Assembly: GCA_023250675.1 (NCBI GenBank) | Contig: JAHFAE010000008.1 | Span: 10,871 to 54,301 of the forward strand | Direction: 5' to 3' | DNA: 43,431 nt | Origin: Oligoflexia bacterium | GTDB taxonomy: Bacteria; Bdellovibrionota; Bdellovibrionia; JABDDW01 | In this document: piece after piece, positions 24,728 through 33,194 of the stretch | Layout: the number at the start of each line of letters is the position of its first letter | How positions within the stretch are numbered: the stretch's first letter is position 1 | Notes under the pieces: generated by a model | What the model was told of the DNA's origin: nothing | Seen by the model: the letters and a program-made list of their open reading frames with translations, nothing else | The model's database searches: none | Translations under genes and position numbers: made by a program

Positions 24728-25675
24728 ATGGAACTGAGTTTTCCGAAATTCTTTAAAATCAGGCTTGCCAGTATGCATCCTAATCGAAAGATCACCTTTG
24801 ATGTCTATATCACGATTGGCGGACGCTACGTGCTATACCTGAGGGCGGGGGGTTCTTTTGAAGGGGAAAAGTTAGAACATTTTATATCAAAGCGAGCCGA
24901 TATTTTTTACGTTCGTGAAGAAGAACGGGACGCGTATAAATCTTATATCAAAGAGCGTGTTGAAGATTCAGGTCTAACTGCCGCCGAACGAGCCGTAATA
25001 CTAAAAGAGAGTTCATTTTCGCTTATTGAAGAGCTTTTTGAAAATCCAAAAGTTGACGAAGCTCTTGAAGAATCAAAATCTGTTATTTCAAACTTTGTAA
25101 CATTTATCGATTCAGAACCTTCGGCAGTGGCCAGCCTCATCGGTTTGAGCAGCCATGATTTTTATACTTACAATCATAGTCTTGATGCCGCGGTTTATTC
25201 TTTGGGACTTGCAAAAGTAGTGGGAATCAATTCAAAAGAAGATCTCTTGGATATGGGCCGAGGCGCCCTATTTCACGATATCGGAAAAAGAAAAGTCCCC
25301 GTAGAAATTATTTGTAAAAAAGGGGGTCTGGATGAAAACGAATGGGCTTTGATGAAAAAGCACCCTCTCTATGGTCTGCAACTGCTCATAGAGTTTCCTG
25401 ATGTTTCAGACGCCATTAAGGCTTGCGTGTTTGAACACCATGAAAACCATGTTGGCAATGGGTATCCCCAAGGTTTAAAAGGTGAAGACATTCATGTAAT
25501 GGCCCGAATAGTTGCATTAACCGACACTTACGATGCATTGACCACAAAGCGATCCTACAACGATCCCATGTCACCCCAAGATGCACTCACCATGATGAAA
25601 GAGAAATTGTCAGGACGGTTTCACCCCGATCTTTTGAATTCTATGTATTCGGTTTTATTTAAATTAAAGAAATAA
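24728..25675 (+). CDS. HD-GYP domain protein, likely c-di-GMP phosphodiesterase
   Basis: The C-terminal half (about 140-315) is an HD-GYP domain. It has His150 (YNHS), the HD pair 183-184 in LFHDIGKRKVP, His212, the HH pair 237-238 and the full GYP triad at 245-247 in HVGNGYPQG. All expected metal ligands seem present, so hydrolysis of cyclic di-GMP is likely. The first about 80 residues form a small alpha/beta domain that resembles the N-terminal module seen on other HD-GYP proteins. There is no receiver or membrane domain, so it is cytoplasmic. The ATG at 24728 is chosen, and a TTG at 24692 would extend it. Confidence 0.9.
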   Translation: MELSFPKFFKIRLASMHPNRKITFDVYITIGGRYVLYLRAGGSFEGEKLEHFISKRADIFYVREEERDAYKSYIKERVEDSGLTAAERAVILKESSFSLIEELFENPKVDEALEESKSVISNFVTFIDSEPSAVASLIGLSSHDFYTYNHSLDAAVYSLGLAKVVGINSKEDLLDMGRGALFHDIGKRKVPVEIICKKGGLDENEWALMKKHPLYGLQLLIEFPDVSDAIKACVFEHHENHVGNGYPQGLKGEDIHVMARIVALTDTYDALTTKRSYNDPMSPQDALTMMKEKLSGRFHPDLLNSMYSVLFKLKK

Positions 25676-25704
25676 CCGGAAAAATTTTGCAAATATTTAA
25701 TTAA

Positions 25705-26088
25705 TTATGAAACGCCCGGGCCGTTTTCTTTTTTAATGACCTCAATTTCAGCAGAAATTTTAAATTTATGGTTTTCAGCAAACTTGCTGGCTTCTTTGAC
25801 AATATCGATGTGACTGAGTAAGGCCCCAATTTCTTTACTCACTCGGCCCACCAGCTCTTCTTTGCCTTTGCTTGCACTCTGCAAAACAAATTGCAAAACA
25901 TCTTTGGGGAGTTTGACGTCAGACAAATAATGTCGAATGCTTTCTTCTGTCATGAAAGCAGCACCTACACCAACGGCAAATAGTTTCTTTACAGCATCTA
26001 AAATGGGGCCAGAAGATCGACTATCTTCAGATTCTTGAGATTCCTGCGGGTTTGTTTTTGATTCGCCATTATCACCTTGGTCAGTCAT
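25705..26088 (-). CDS. Helical phasin-like protein
   Basis: The 127 residues begin with an acidic, Ser/Gln-rich disordered segment. They continue with a helix containing VKKLFAVGVGAAFMTEESIRHYL, then amphipathic helices (DVLQFVLQSASKGKEELVGRVSKEIGALL) and a lysine-rich end. The layout resembles small phasin-like or polyhydroxyalkanoate-associated proteins, but I would not assign that role. Its ATG overlaps the stop of the START-like gene by four bases, so both are produced from one message with the Cys-rich gene at 26523-26807. Confidence 0.65.
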   Translation of the reverse strand: MTDQGDNGESKTNPQESQESEDSRSSGPILDAVKKLFAVGVGAAFMTEESIRHYLSDVKLPKDVLQFVLQSASKGKEELVGRVSKEIGALLSHIDIVKEASKFAENHKFKISAEIEVIKKENGPGVS

Positions 26089-26510
26089 AAGCCTTCCATT
26101 CGTTCTTTGTACGACCGCATCATGGTGGGCAGATTGATTTCAATCAACTTTTTTTCAATCATACCCGGCATAAATAATCCCAGCTTGGCGCTAATATGGT
26201 AGTCGATTTGTGTTTTTCCACCTTCTAAATCTTTAAAATGCCAACTTCCAGAATTTTCTTTAAACATATCCCCTGAATGGAGTTTCCAAGTAATTTCTAC
26301 AAATGGTTTTTCAATAAGCCAAAGTTGGTATCTAAAATTTTTAATGACCTGAATTTCAAACTCCACAAGTTTTTTATCTGGCTGACTGTCAATAATCGAA
26401 ACCCTTTTCACATCGGGCAAAAACTCAGGGTATCGACCATAATCAGAAACCACTCCAAATGCGACTTTAGATGCTACGTTGACTGTTTCACTAACTTTGG
26501 CTTCGCTCAA
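26085..26510 (-). CDS. SRPBCC (START-like) protein of the COQ10/RatA type
   Basis: The 141 residues match the small lipid-binding fold of COQ10 and RatA proteins: VSETVNVASKVAFGVVSDYGRYPEFLPDVKRV at the start, a central run of strands, and a long C-terminal helix. Members bind quinone-like or other hydrophobic ligands; in E. coli the relative RatA affects ribosome association. No signal peptide is present. It lies 12 bases after the Cys-rich gene and overlaps the phasin-like gene. Which ligand it binds cannot be read from the sequence. Confidence 0.85.
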   Translation of the reverse strand: MSEAKVSETVNVASKVAFGVVSDYGRYPEFLPDVKRVSIIDSQPDKKLVEFEIQVIKNFRYQLWLIEKPFVEITWKLHSGDMFKENSGSWHFKDLEGGKTQIDYHISAKLGLFMPGMIEKKLIEINLPTMMRSYKERMEGL

Positions 26511-26522
26511 AGTGGTCCCCTT

Positions 26523-26807
26523 TTATTTATCTGACTTCTTAAACAATGCATCAGCTTTAGATCTAAGGTCTATTTTTTTATCATTTTTTTTAAGCCCTAC
26601 ACGAGGCGAAAAAAAATCACAAAAGTTTGCCTTTTCTTTATCCACAACTCTATCTGCCGAAATCTCACGACATTCATTGTATGCAGCTACATCATAAAAG
26701 ACACAGTTCTTACAAACTCTGGCGTCTGAACGGCAATGGGGGCATGAGTCCCCACGCATGACTTTGTCGCCCCATTTTGTTTCTTTTTCACACTTGTAAC
26801 AAATCAA
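26523..26807 (-). CDS. Small cysteine-rich zinc-ribbon protein
   Basis: The 94 residues contain three CxxC pairs (CYKCE, CPHCR, CKNCV) followed by single cysteines in NECREI and NFCDFF. The spacing suggests two zinc sites. The second half (REISADRVVDKEKANFCDFFSPR) reads as a conserved motif of a small bacterial family that I cannot name. It is the first gene of a three-gene operon with the START-like and phasin-like genes, and is divergent from the hydrolase at 27011. Confidence 0.75.
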   Translation of the reverse strand: MICYKCEKETKWGDKVMRGDSCPHCRSDARVCKNCVFYDVAAYNECREISADRVVDKEKANFCDFFSPRVGLKKNDKKIDLRSKADALFKKSDK

Positions 26808-27010
26808 AACGTTCGTCCCCTAACCCTTTGGTGTTAGACTCAAATTACCCTAGCCTGACATCATCTGCCAACCCTTTTGATAGGAATGTCATTTGCAACC
26901 GTTTTAATGGACTTTTGGTGTTCAACAATGCAAAATCCGAAAAGACCGTCACAACTAGGGCCATAAATTTGCTGAAATCGGTATTACTAGGCTCTTGGAA
27001 GAAATTATTT

Positions 27011-28045
27011 ATGAAGGCAGTTTGGAAAGTATTATTCTTAGTAACAGTTTGTTCTCAAAGTTTAGCGATTTCAGAAAAAAACTATAAAGGTGATTTTCAA
27101 ACCAATGTTATCCCGTTTACCCATTCGGTTGGGAAATTTGGAAGCTTCACAGGAATTGCCCATAAGAAAATCGCCTTCTCTTATTACCAAGTAAATGATG
27201 AGAAAGGCGTCATCGTAATGGTCCCCGGCCGAGTCGAGCCCATGGCAAAGTATGCCGAGCTTATTTATGATTTTGCGACACAGGGGTATTCGGTTTATAT
27301 AATAGATCACCGCGGTCAGGGAAATTCACAAAAACTCATTGAAAATAAGCCTGAACTGGGACACGTTGAATACTTTAACGATTATGTCTCAGATTTTAAG
27401 ACTTTTATGGAATATTTCGTAAACCCTGTGATTGACAAGCAAACAAAGCGCCGGGCTCATTCAAAAGTTTATATTTTGGCCCATTCCATGGGAGCAACGA
27501 TAGCGACCCTTTACCTTTATGATTATCACCCCGATTTTGTAAATGCGGTCGTCGTTTCTTCGCCGATGTTTGAGATGAATATGCGCGGACATCCCATGTA
27601 TGAGGTATACGGACTTTTAACTAAAGCATTAGTAACCGACAACCTTCACGAAGTCGTTTTAAATGGAAAGGGCTACCAGTGGGATTACCCTTTTGAAGGA
27701 AATGACGTCACCCACAGCCAAGCGCGATTTCAGTTTGAAAAAGATTTGGTATTACTAAATCCTCAATTTGCGGTTGGGGATCCTACGTACAAGTGGTTGC
27801 AAACATGTCTCAGAGCGACAAGTAGAGTTTTGCGCCACGGGGCTGATTTAAAGTATCCCATTTTACTTTTTCAAGCAGGGCAGGATTCTATCGTTGAGAA
27901 TGGCGGTCAAGAAAAATTCTTAGCCCAGAATAAATCGAGCCGTAAAATCATTTTCCAGACAGCTCGCCACGAAATATTACAGGAAACCGATGACGTTCGT
28001 GACAGGGCTTTGGTCGAGACATTAAGTTTTTTTGCTTCTCATTAG
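27011..28045 (+). CDS. Secreted alpha/beta hydrolase, lysophospholipase (PldB) type
   Basis: The start at 27011 gives a signal peptide (KVLFLVTVCSQSLA); a longer frame upstream lacks coding character. The 344-residue protein has the lysophospholipase/monoacylglycerol lipase order: VPGRVEPMAKYAEL (oxyanion region), DHRGQGNS, and the nucleophile Ser159 in LAHSMGA. An acid follows in FQAGQDSIVENGG and a His in TARHEIL. It probably hydrolyses lysophospholipids or monoglycerides in the periplasm or outside. It stands alone between divergent and convergent genes. Confidence 0.85.
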   Translation: MKAVWKVLFLVTVCSQSLAISEKNYKGDFQTNVIPFTHSVGKFGSFTGIAHKKIAFSYYQVNDEKGVIVMVPGRVEPMAKYAELIYDFATQGYSVYIIDHRGQGNSQKLIENKPELGHVEYFNDYVSDFKTFMEYFVNPVIDKQTKRRAHSKVYILAHSMGATIATLYLYDYHPDFVNAVVVSSPMFEMNMRGHPMYEVYGLLTKALVTDNLHEVVLNGKGYQWDYPFEGNDVTHSQARFQFEKDLVLLNPQFAVGDPTYKWLQTCLRATSRVLRHGADLKYPILLFQAGQDSIVENGGQEKFLAQNKSSRKIIFQTARHEILQETDDVRDRALVETLSFFASH

Positions 28046-28120
28046 CCTTGTTGCTCTTAAATTAAGAATATCAAATCTCTTATTTTAAGACAAAAAGCCA
28101 CAAATGATGTCCTTGTATTT

Positions 28121-29080
28121 TTAGAGTGGTTTCTTACCCAAATGATGTTCGGCCATGATTTCTCGAACGGTTCCGGTATTACTGCGCATGACGAGGCTAT
28201 GGGTATGGGCCGTATTGGCCTCAGAAAACCTAACACCTTTCAACAAATTTCCGTCGGTAACCCCTGTGGCGCAGAACATGACGTTTCCTCGAGCGAGCTC
28301 GTTTATCGTATAGAGCCGGTTTTCATCTTTGATCCCCATTTTGGCGGCCCGGGCTCTTTCGTCTTCGTTTCTAAATTTCAGAACTCCTTGAAAATCACCG
28401 CCTATGCACCGAAGAGCTGCTGCTGAGATAACCCCTTCGGGTGCGCCACCGATTCCAATGAGTAAATCAACCCCCGTATTTTCGCGACATGTGGCTATGG
28501 CTGCTGAGACATCGCCGTCAGAAATAAGTTTTATTCGAGCTCCCGTGAATCGTACATCATGGATAAGTTTTTCGTGGCGTGGGCGATCGAGTATAATAAC
28601 AGTGACATCAGCAATGTCTTTTCCAAGGGCCCTTGCGACAGCTCGAATATTATCTTGGGGGGGAGCATTGATATCAATTTTTCCGACAGCCTTTGGACCC
28701 ACAGCGATTTTACTCATGTATGTATCAGGGGCATGCAAGAAATTTCCGCTCTCGGCCACTGCGATAACACTGATCGCATTTTCACCTCCTCTAGCGCAAA
28801 TGGTCGTACCTTCTAGGGGATCAAGGGCAATATCTACCTTGGGCGCATCACCAGTGACTTTGCCCACTTTTTCACCAATAAAGAGCATGGGTGCTTCGTC
28901 TCGCTCCCCTTCTCCAATGACCACCGTTCCATCAATGCGTACTGAATCAAATGCTTTTCTCATGGCATCAACTGCGGCTTGATCGGCGCGTTTTTCATCG
29001 CCACGGCCCATATGACGTGCTGACGAAAGGGCCGCCGCTTCTGTGATTCTGACAAATTCAAGAGCTAAGTTACGATCCAT
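28121..29080 (-). CDS. glpX: Class II fructose-1,6-bisphosphatase
   Basis: GlpX removes the 1-phosphate of fructose 1,6-bisphosphate in gluconeogenesis, with metal help. The 319-residue protein has the typical N-terminus (RNLALEFVRITEAAALSSARHMGRG), the metal-binding GEGERDEAPML and DPLEGTT motifs and GIGGAPEGVISAAALRC. A GAGGAG site lies eight bases before the ATG. It is last in a minus-strand run with the thioesterase, START-like and nucleotidase genes, 14 bases from its neighbour. Confidence 0.96.
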   Translation of the reverse strand: MDRNLALEFVRITEAAALSSARHMGRGDEKRADQAAVDAMRKAFDSVRIDGTVVIGEGERDEAPMLFIGEKVGKVTGDAPKVDIALDPLEGTTICARGGENAISVIAVAESGNFLHAPDTYMSKIAVGPKAVGKIDINAPPQDNIRAVARALGKDIADVTVIILDRPRHEKLIHDVRFTGARIKLISDGDVSAAIATCRENTGVDLLIGIGGAPEGVISAAALRCIGGDFQGVLKFRNEDERARAAKMGIKDENRLYTINELARGNVMFCATGVTDGNLLKGVRFSEANTAHTHSLVMRSNTGTVREIMAEHHLGKKPL

Positions 29081-29094
29081 TAATAGTATCTCCT

Positions 29095-29490
29095 CTACTT
29101 TGACGAAAACGCTTTGACAATATCATCGGGGGGATCAATGAGCTTCATATTATTATCAACAGATACATGAGTAGTTGAACCCGTCGTTAAAGTTTCGTTG
29201 GTGGTCTTGTTTTTGACTTTGTATTCAAAAATAAATCGAAATTTTTTTCTGCTTAAAGTTACATCGATTTCAAGAAGATCCTCAAAGCGAGCTGGCTTTT
29301 TGTAATTACATTGAGCTTGGATCAAGGGAAGATGGAAACCCTTATTTTGCCAATCCCGATAATTAACACCCAACTCTCTAAGGCAACCCACTCGAGCCAC
29401 CTCAAAATATTTTAAATAATTAGCATGATGTACAACGCCCATGGCATCGGTATCGGCAAATGCGACTCGGATCTCAATCATCTTGAGCAT
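29095..29490 (-). CDS. Acyl-CoA thioesterase, YbgC/4HBT family
   Basis: The 131-residue hotdog-fold protein has the family signature VAFADTDAMGVVHHANYLKYFEVARVG with the catalytic Asp in TDAMG. YbgC relatives hydrolyse acyl-CoA thioesters and often sit near Tol-Pal genes; no tol genes are present here. It may start at the ATG at 29490 or at MIEI three codons later. It lies between the START-like protein and glpX in one transcription direction. Confidence 0.9.
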   Translation of the reverse strand: MLKMIEIRVAFADTDAMGVVHHANYLKYFEVARVGCLRELGVNYRDWQNKGFHLPLIQAQCNYKKPARFEDLLEIDVTLSRKKFRFIFEYKVKNKTTNETLTTGSTTHVSVDNNMKLIDPPDDIVKAFSSK

Positions 29491-29514
29491 TATTGGAGAT
29501 TGACTGCTCCGGAA

Positions 29515-30144
29515 TCAATGATTTTTTGTAGATTCTGACCATTCGTCTTCAATATGGGTTCTTATTGAAGCGCAGGCTTGGCGGGCGGCGTATTCTAGGC
29601 CCCAATTTAAAATAAACGCGGGAATTCCAAGTGACTCAGCCAGATAAACAGCGTTCATAGAAATTTCTGTGTGTTCGGCGTCGCTTGATTCTTGATTAAT
29701 ACTCCCCTTCATTCCGACAAAACCACCACTTATGGATTGCCAATCTAGTTTGTGGCCACTAAGGGTTTTATATGGCTCCATATGTATAGTCATTCGCACG
29801 TGGTAACCAAGAATTGCCCCGTGAACAAATAAATTTTTCGTCGTTTTGTCGTAAGAGGTTTCTTTGATATAGCTCACAAAATCAGGGTATTTTTCGTATT
29901 CGGTGATTCTGTTAAAAACAAAATCTTCGGGAGCGTGTATGAGGCCCGCGGTATTAATAGTAAGCTTTCTCTTGTCAGCCTCGATTTCGTCTTTGGCTGA
30001 GACGATGATGGCGCGGTCTTCTTTGAGACGTTTGTAGACTTCGGGTTTAGTTTTCCAAAATGGAAGGGGGGATGAACTGGGGCTGGGATTGAGACCAGCA
30101 ATCGAAAATATCTCTAAAAAAATAAATAATCTTAACAGGACCAC
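29515..30144 (-). CDS. Secreted SRPBCC (START-like) protein
   Basis: The GTG at 30144 lies one base after the stop of the nucleotidase-like gene, so translation is likely coupled. The N-terminus is hydrophobic (LLRLFIFLEIFSIAGL), suggesting export. After a Pro/Ser-rich linker, residues from about 60 to 200 form a START-like domain (INTAGLIHAPEDFVFNRITEYEKYPDFVSYIKET). This is the second SRPBCC protein in the window, but unlike the one at 26085 it seems to be periplasmic. Ligand unknown. Confidence 0.75.
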   Translation of the reverse strand: MVLLRLFIFLEIFSIAGLNPSPSSSPLPFWKTKPEVYKRLKEDRAIIVSAKDEIEADKRKLTINTAGLIHAPEDFVFNRITEYEKYPDFVSYIKETSYDKTTKNLFVHGAILGYHVRMTIHMEPYKTLSGHKLDWQSISGGFVGMKGSINQESSDAEHTEISMNAVYLAESLGIPAFILNWGLEYAARQACASIRTHIEDEWSESTKNH

Positions 30145-30145
30145 T

Positions 30146-31618
30146 CTAACGACCTACAACAATGCGGCTTAAAGCAGGGGGGGATATCTCTTTTTTTGAA
30201 AACATATCATCTCTAATAGTTTGTCGAACGTCCTCAAAAGTATGGGGATTTTCTAGTGGACAGGACTGAGGGCCAAAAAAACTTTCACAATGAGTGACCA
30301 AATAATTGGGAACCGCCACTTTGATTTTTTCTTTATTCGAATTAATATCAATTTTTACAGAATTATTTATGACTTTCGCTTGAATTCCAGAAAATGCGAA
30401 GGGGAATTGACCCTCTTTTTTCAATTCTTTTGAAATAATATCTTCGAGCATAGCTTTAAGAAAGGATCGAGAGATAGTAAAGGTGGCCATTTTATCAGTG
30501 TACGGGAAAGCTAAGATCAGGCCTTCATTAGTAATTGAACCTGAATAAATACTTTCACGAAACATTCCTCGATTAATGATAGCCACATCAGAAATAGTTT
30601 CTTTTTGAAAAACGTCAGCGGTCCAATCACAGAGGCTGCCCTCGTAAGGATTGAAAGTATTAATGACACTAAATTCTCCTTTGGCATGGGCAATGACTTG
30701 AGTGGCGTCTGGGGCCCATTTCTTATAGTTTTCTTCAATAACGTCTTTGATTTTTTGGTCGGGCTTTTGAAAATCTGTGCCAATGGGCCAGAAAGTGCTT
30801 TCACTCGTGGATACTTTTTTTTCTTTTTTACTATAATTAAGTGTCACAACACCAATTTGCTGGCCGAATTCTCCGGCTTCAACGACGATGGGTTCTTTTA
30901 GATTTTTTTGATCTGGAGAAAGAAAATGGGAATGACCACTGACAACAAGATCAAGTTTTTTATATTTTTTGACGAGTTCGATGCCGATTTTAAAACCCAA
31001 GTGGCTGACCAAAATCAGAATATCAACCTCAGGTCTCAATTTTTCAATTAAAGGTACCAGTGCCGTTTCAGGATCGGTGATTTTGTACTCAGACTGATTT
31101 TCGTCTTCAAATGTACTTTGGGGAGCGAGACCAATGATGCCGATTTTTAAGCCTGCTTTTTTTAGAATATAGTAGGGCTGAAAAGGGGTCTTTCCTTTAC
31201 TGTCGACGAGGTTGGCCGAAAGTAACGGACTATGTTCTTTTTTCTTTGACCATTGGATGAGAGTGGGCATTCCCACTTTTGCCTCGTTGTTTCCTACAAT
31301 TCTTAGGTCGTAATAGGGCATTTGTGAAAGAATATCGGCGGTGACTTGGTCCCCTGTTTTCACGGCGGGCAAACTTCCCTTTTTATAAAAGTCACCGGCG
31401 TCTATTATTAGCGCTTCTGGCTCTTTTTCTTTAACTGCTTTAAGTACACTTGAGAGATAGGCCAACCCTCCTCGGCCTGCCGCATTAGGCAAAAGGTGAG
31501 AGTGAATGTCATTGGTATGATAAATTTTTAACGTAATATATTGGTGGTCGTCTGCCGGGTTGTCTGCGCAACCCAAAAGAAATACCAAAAGAACTAGAAA
31601 ATAGTTTTGAAGACGCAT
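30146..31618 (-). CDS. 5'-nucleotidase/UshA-family lipoprotein, probably catalytically altered
   Basis: The 490-residue protein has a lipobox ending in LLGC (Cys17) and the calcineurin-like metallophosphatase domain with metal-ligand motifs HTNDIHSH (Asp37, His39), DAGD (Asp76), Asn110, SHLG (His206) and SGHSH (His229, His231). A 5'-nucleotidase C-terminal domain follows, including NRGMFRESIYSG. The GNHExD motif reads GNNEAK at 109-114: in E. coli UshA numbering His117 becomes Asn and Asp120 becomes Lys, so the catalytic dyad is missing. The metal site seems intact. It might be a binding protein or a slow or different phosphoesterase. Its start is 13 bases from the divergent pgsA. Confidence 0.85.
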   Translation of the reverse strand: MRLQNYFLVLLVFLLGCADNPADDHQYITLKIYHTNDIHSHLLPNAAGRGGLAYLSSVLKAVKEKEPEALIIDAGDFYKKGSLPAVKTGDQVTADILSQMPYYDLRIVGNNEAKVGMPTLIQWSKKKEHSPLLSANLVDSKGKTPFQPYYILKKAGLKIGIIGLAPQSTFEDENQSEYKITDPETALVPLIEKLRPEVDILILVSHLGFKIGIELVKKYKKLDLVVSGHSHFLSPDQKNLKEPIVVEAGEFGQQIGVVTLNYSKKEKKVSTSESTFWPIGTDFQKPDQKIKDVIEENYKKWAPDATQVIAHAKGEFSVINTFNPYEGSLCDWTADVFQKETISDVAIINRGMFRESIYSGSITNEGLILAFPYTDKMATFTISRSFLKAMLEDIISKELKKEGQFPFAFSGIQAKVINNSVKIDINSNKEKIKVAVPNYLVTHCESFFGPQSCPLENPHTFEDVRQTIRDDMFSKKEISPPALSRIVVGR

Positions 31619-31631
31619 AATCTAATCGTCT

Positions 31632-32201
31632 ATGAAATCACAAAGGCTTCCGTTTTGGAAGCGCCAGCTACCAAATATGATAACATGGAGCCGAATTGCC
31701 GCCATTCCAGCAGTTGTCATATCACTATTGTATGACACGCCCCTTGCAGGAATTCTCGCTGCTACGTTTTTTATTGCCGCTTCAATCAGCGATTTTTTTG
31801 ATGGGTACTTCGCTCGCTATTTTCATGTAGAGACGCTGCTTGGTAAGTTTTTAGACCCCATAGCCGATAAACTTTTAGTTACGGCGGCTCTCATAATGAT
31901 GATTCCATCAGGAAAAGTTTCAGCCATACTAGTCTTAATGCTTTTGTCCCGCGATATTCTTATCAATGGCCTGAGAGCCGTTGCTGCGGGTGAAAATTTC
32001 ATCATTGGGGCAGGGTGGACAGGCAAGTGGAAGACGGGAGCCCAAATGGTGGCCATTCCCGCCCTCATGTTGGGAGGGAAAATCGGGAATTTTTCACTCT
32101 TGGAACTTGGCAATGTTCTCCTTTGGATCAGTCTCGGGCTAAGCATTATTTCGGCGTCCCAGTATCTCTTTGCTTTTTTCAGTCAATACGATGGCAAGTG
32201 A
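31632..32201 (+). CDS. pgsA: CDP-diacylglycerol-glycerol-3-phosphate 3-phosphatidyltransferase
   Basis: PgsA makes phosphatidylglycerol phosphate, the first step to phosphatidylglycerol and cardiolipin, in the inner membrane. The 189-residue protein carries a full CDP-alcohol phosphotransferase signature, DFFDGYFAR followed by eight residues, G, three residues, D, three residues, D (SISD...LGKFLDPIADK). Several membrane helices are present. The N-terminus before LPNMITWSRI is longer than usual, and no ribosome binding site precedes the ATG. It is divergent from the nucleotidase-like gene with only 13 bases between. Confidence 0.95.
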   Translation: MKSQRLPFWKRQLPNMITWSRIAAIPAVVISLLYDTPLAGILAATFFIAASISDFFDGYFARYFHVETLLGKFLDPIADKLLVTAALIMMIPSGKVSAILVLMLLSRDILINGLRAVAAGENFIIGAGWTGKWKTGAQMVAIPALMLGGKIGNFSLLELGNVLLWISLGLSIISASQYLFAFFSQYDGK

Positions 32202-32265
32202 TTGGGATCTTGACTTCAATTGGCCAGTTGCAATAGAAATGGCTTATTAATTTTTCTGGCAAATT

Positions 32266-32342
32266 GCGGGTGTAGCTCAGTTGGCTAGAGCGATACCTTG
32301 CCAAGGTATAGGTCGACGGTTCGAGCCCGTTCACCCGCTCCA
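32266..32342 (+). tRNA. tRNA-Gly (GCC)
   Basis: The cloverleaf folds fully: acceptor GCGGGTG with CACCCGC, D-arm GCTC/GAGC, anticodon stem ATACC/GGTAT around TTGCCAA with anticodon GCC at 32300-32302. The T-arm is GACGG/CCGTT with loop TTCGAGC. The discriminator base is T and the CCA end is encoded. Length 77. A terminator follows seven bases later. Confidence 0.97.
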
Positions 32343-32348
32343 ATTTTT

Positions 32349-32384
32349 AAAATCCAATCAGCTTTAGCTGCTTGGATTTTTTTT
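32349..32384 (+). terminator. Terminator after tRNA-Gly
   Basis: AAAATCCAA (32349-32357) pairs with TTGGATTTT (32372-32380), with an inner CAGC/GCTG stem around a TTTA loop and one mismatch. The stem runs into an eight-base T run. Confidence 0.9.
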
Positions 32385-32459
32385 GAGGTGATGGGGCGAG
32401 AAAAAGAGCCCCACCTTGGCATTCCCGAAGATTTTTGGAACAATTTAATAGTAGGATTT

Positions 32460-33194
32460 ATGGAGACAAAGACATTTCGTACAAACCTGAATTGTGGAAG
32501 TTGCATTAACAGTGTGACCCCATTTCTCGATTCCGATCCTGAAATCAAAAAATGGAAAGTAGACATTGATGATGAACGAAAACCGCTTACTGTTTCTGGT
32601 CACCACGTGGACCCAATAAAAGTGAGGGAACTCGTCAGCAAAGCCGGATTTGAAGTTTTTGAGGTAATCAGGACTGACCCTAAATTGGAAACAGAAAAAT
32701 CTCCTGAATATTCGATGGACCTAAAAATATATTATCCACTCATTCTAATTTTATTTTATCTGGTGGGCGGAATCTTAGTTTTAGCCTTGCGAACAAATGA
32801 TTTTTCGATTCCCAGCCTTATGGAACATTTCATGGCTGGTTTCTTTATCATCTTCTCTTTTTTCAAGTTACTTGACCTCAAGGGTTTTGCTGAGAGTTAC
32901 CAATCTTATGACGTCGTGGCGATTAGGTTTCCGATTTACGGATATATCTATCCATTCATTGAATTGACTCTCGGAGTCTCTTATCTGACTTCGTTCAAAC
33001 CAGTCTATGTGAATGTTGTTACGATGGTTGTTATGTTTGTAAGCAGCATTGGTGTCATCCAAAGTGTTACCAAAAAACAGAAAATCCGCTGTGCTTGTTT
33101 GGGAACAATGTTCAACCTACCGATGAGTACGGTCACTCTATTTGAAGATTTGTCAATGTTCGTAATGGCAATTGTTATGATAATGAACGCTTGA
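32460..33194 (+). CDS. Heavy-metal-associated domain fused to MauE-type membrane domain
   Basis: The ATG at 32460 follows AGGA; longer frames would run through the tRNA and its terminator. Residues about 1-68 are an HMA (copper-chaperone-like) domain with the metal motif NCGSC. Residues about 80-240 form four transmembrane helices of the MauE/DoxX-like redox membrane family, with the pair CAC in KIRCACLGTMFNLPMSTVT. HMA-MauE fusions are seen near copper-handling genes in other bacteria, suggesting metal-linked or thiol-redox transport. It converges on the DUF4325 regulator and overlaps its end by 20 bases. Confidence 0.8.
   Translation: METKTFRTNLNCGSCINSVTPFLDSDPEIKKWKVDIDDERKPLTVSGHHVDPIKVRELVSKAGFEVFEVIRTDPKLETEKSPEYSMDLKIYYPLILILFYLVGGILVLALRTNDFSIPSLMEHFMAGFFIIFSFFKLLDLKGFAESYQSYDVVAIRFPIYGYIYPFIELTLGVSYLTSFKPVYVNVVTMVVMFVSSIGVIQSVTKKQKIRCACLGTMFNLPMSTVTLFEDLSMFVMAIVMIMNA

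Noticed and set aside
26777-27010. N-terminal extension of the lysophospholipase frame
   Set aside because: It overlaps the divergent Cys-rich gene, and the signal peptide begins at 27011.
28046-28110. CTTAAATTAAG / CTTATTTTAAG inverted repeat after the hydrolase
   Set aside because: It is AT-only with a mismatch and no clear T-tract, too weak to call a terminator.
32298-32459. N-terminal extension of the HMA-MauE frame through the tRNA
   Set aside because: The extension reads tRNA and terminator sequence; the HMA domain begins at the ATG at 32460 with its own AGGA site.
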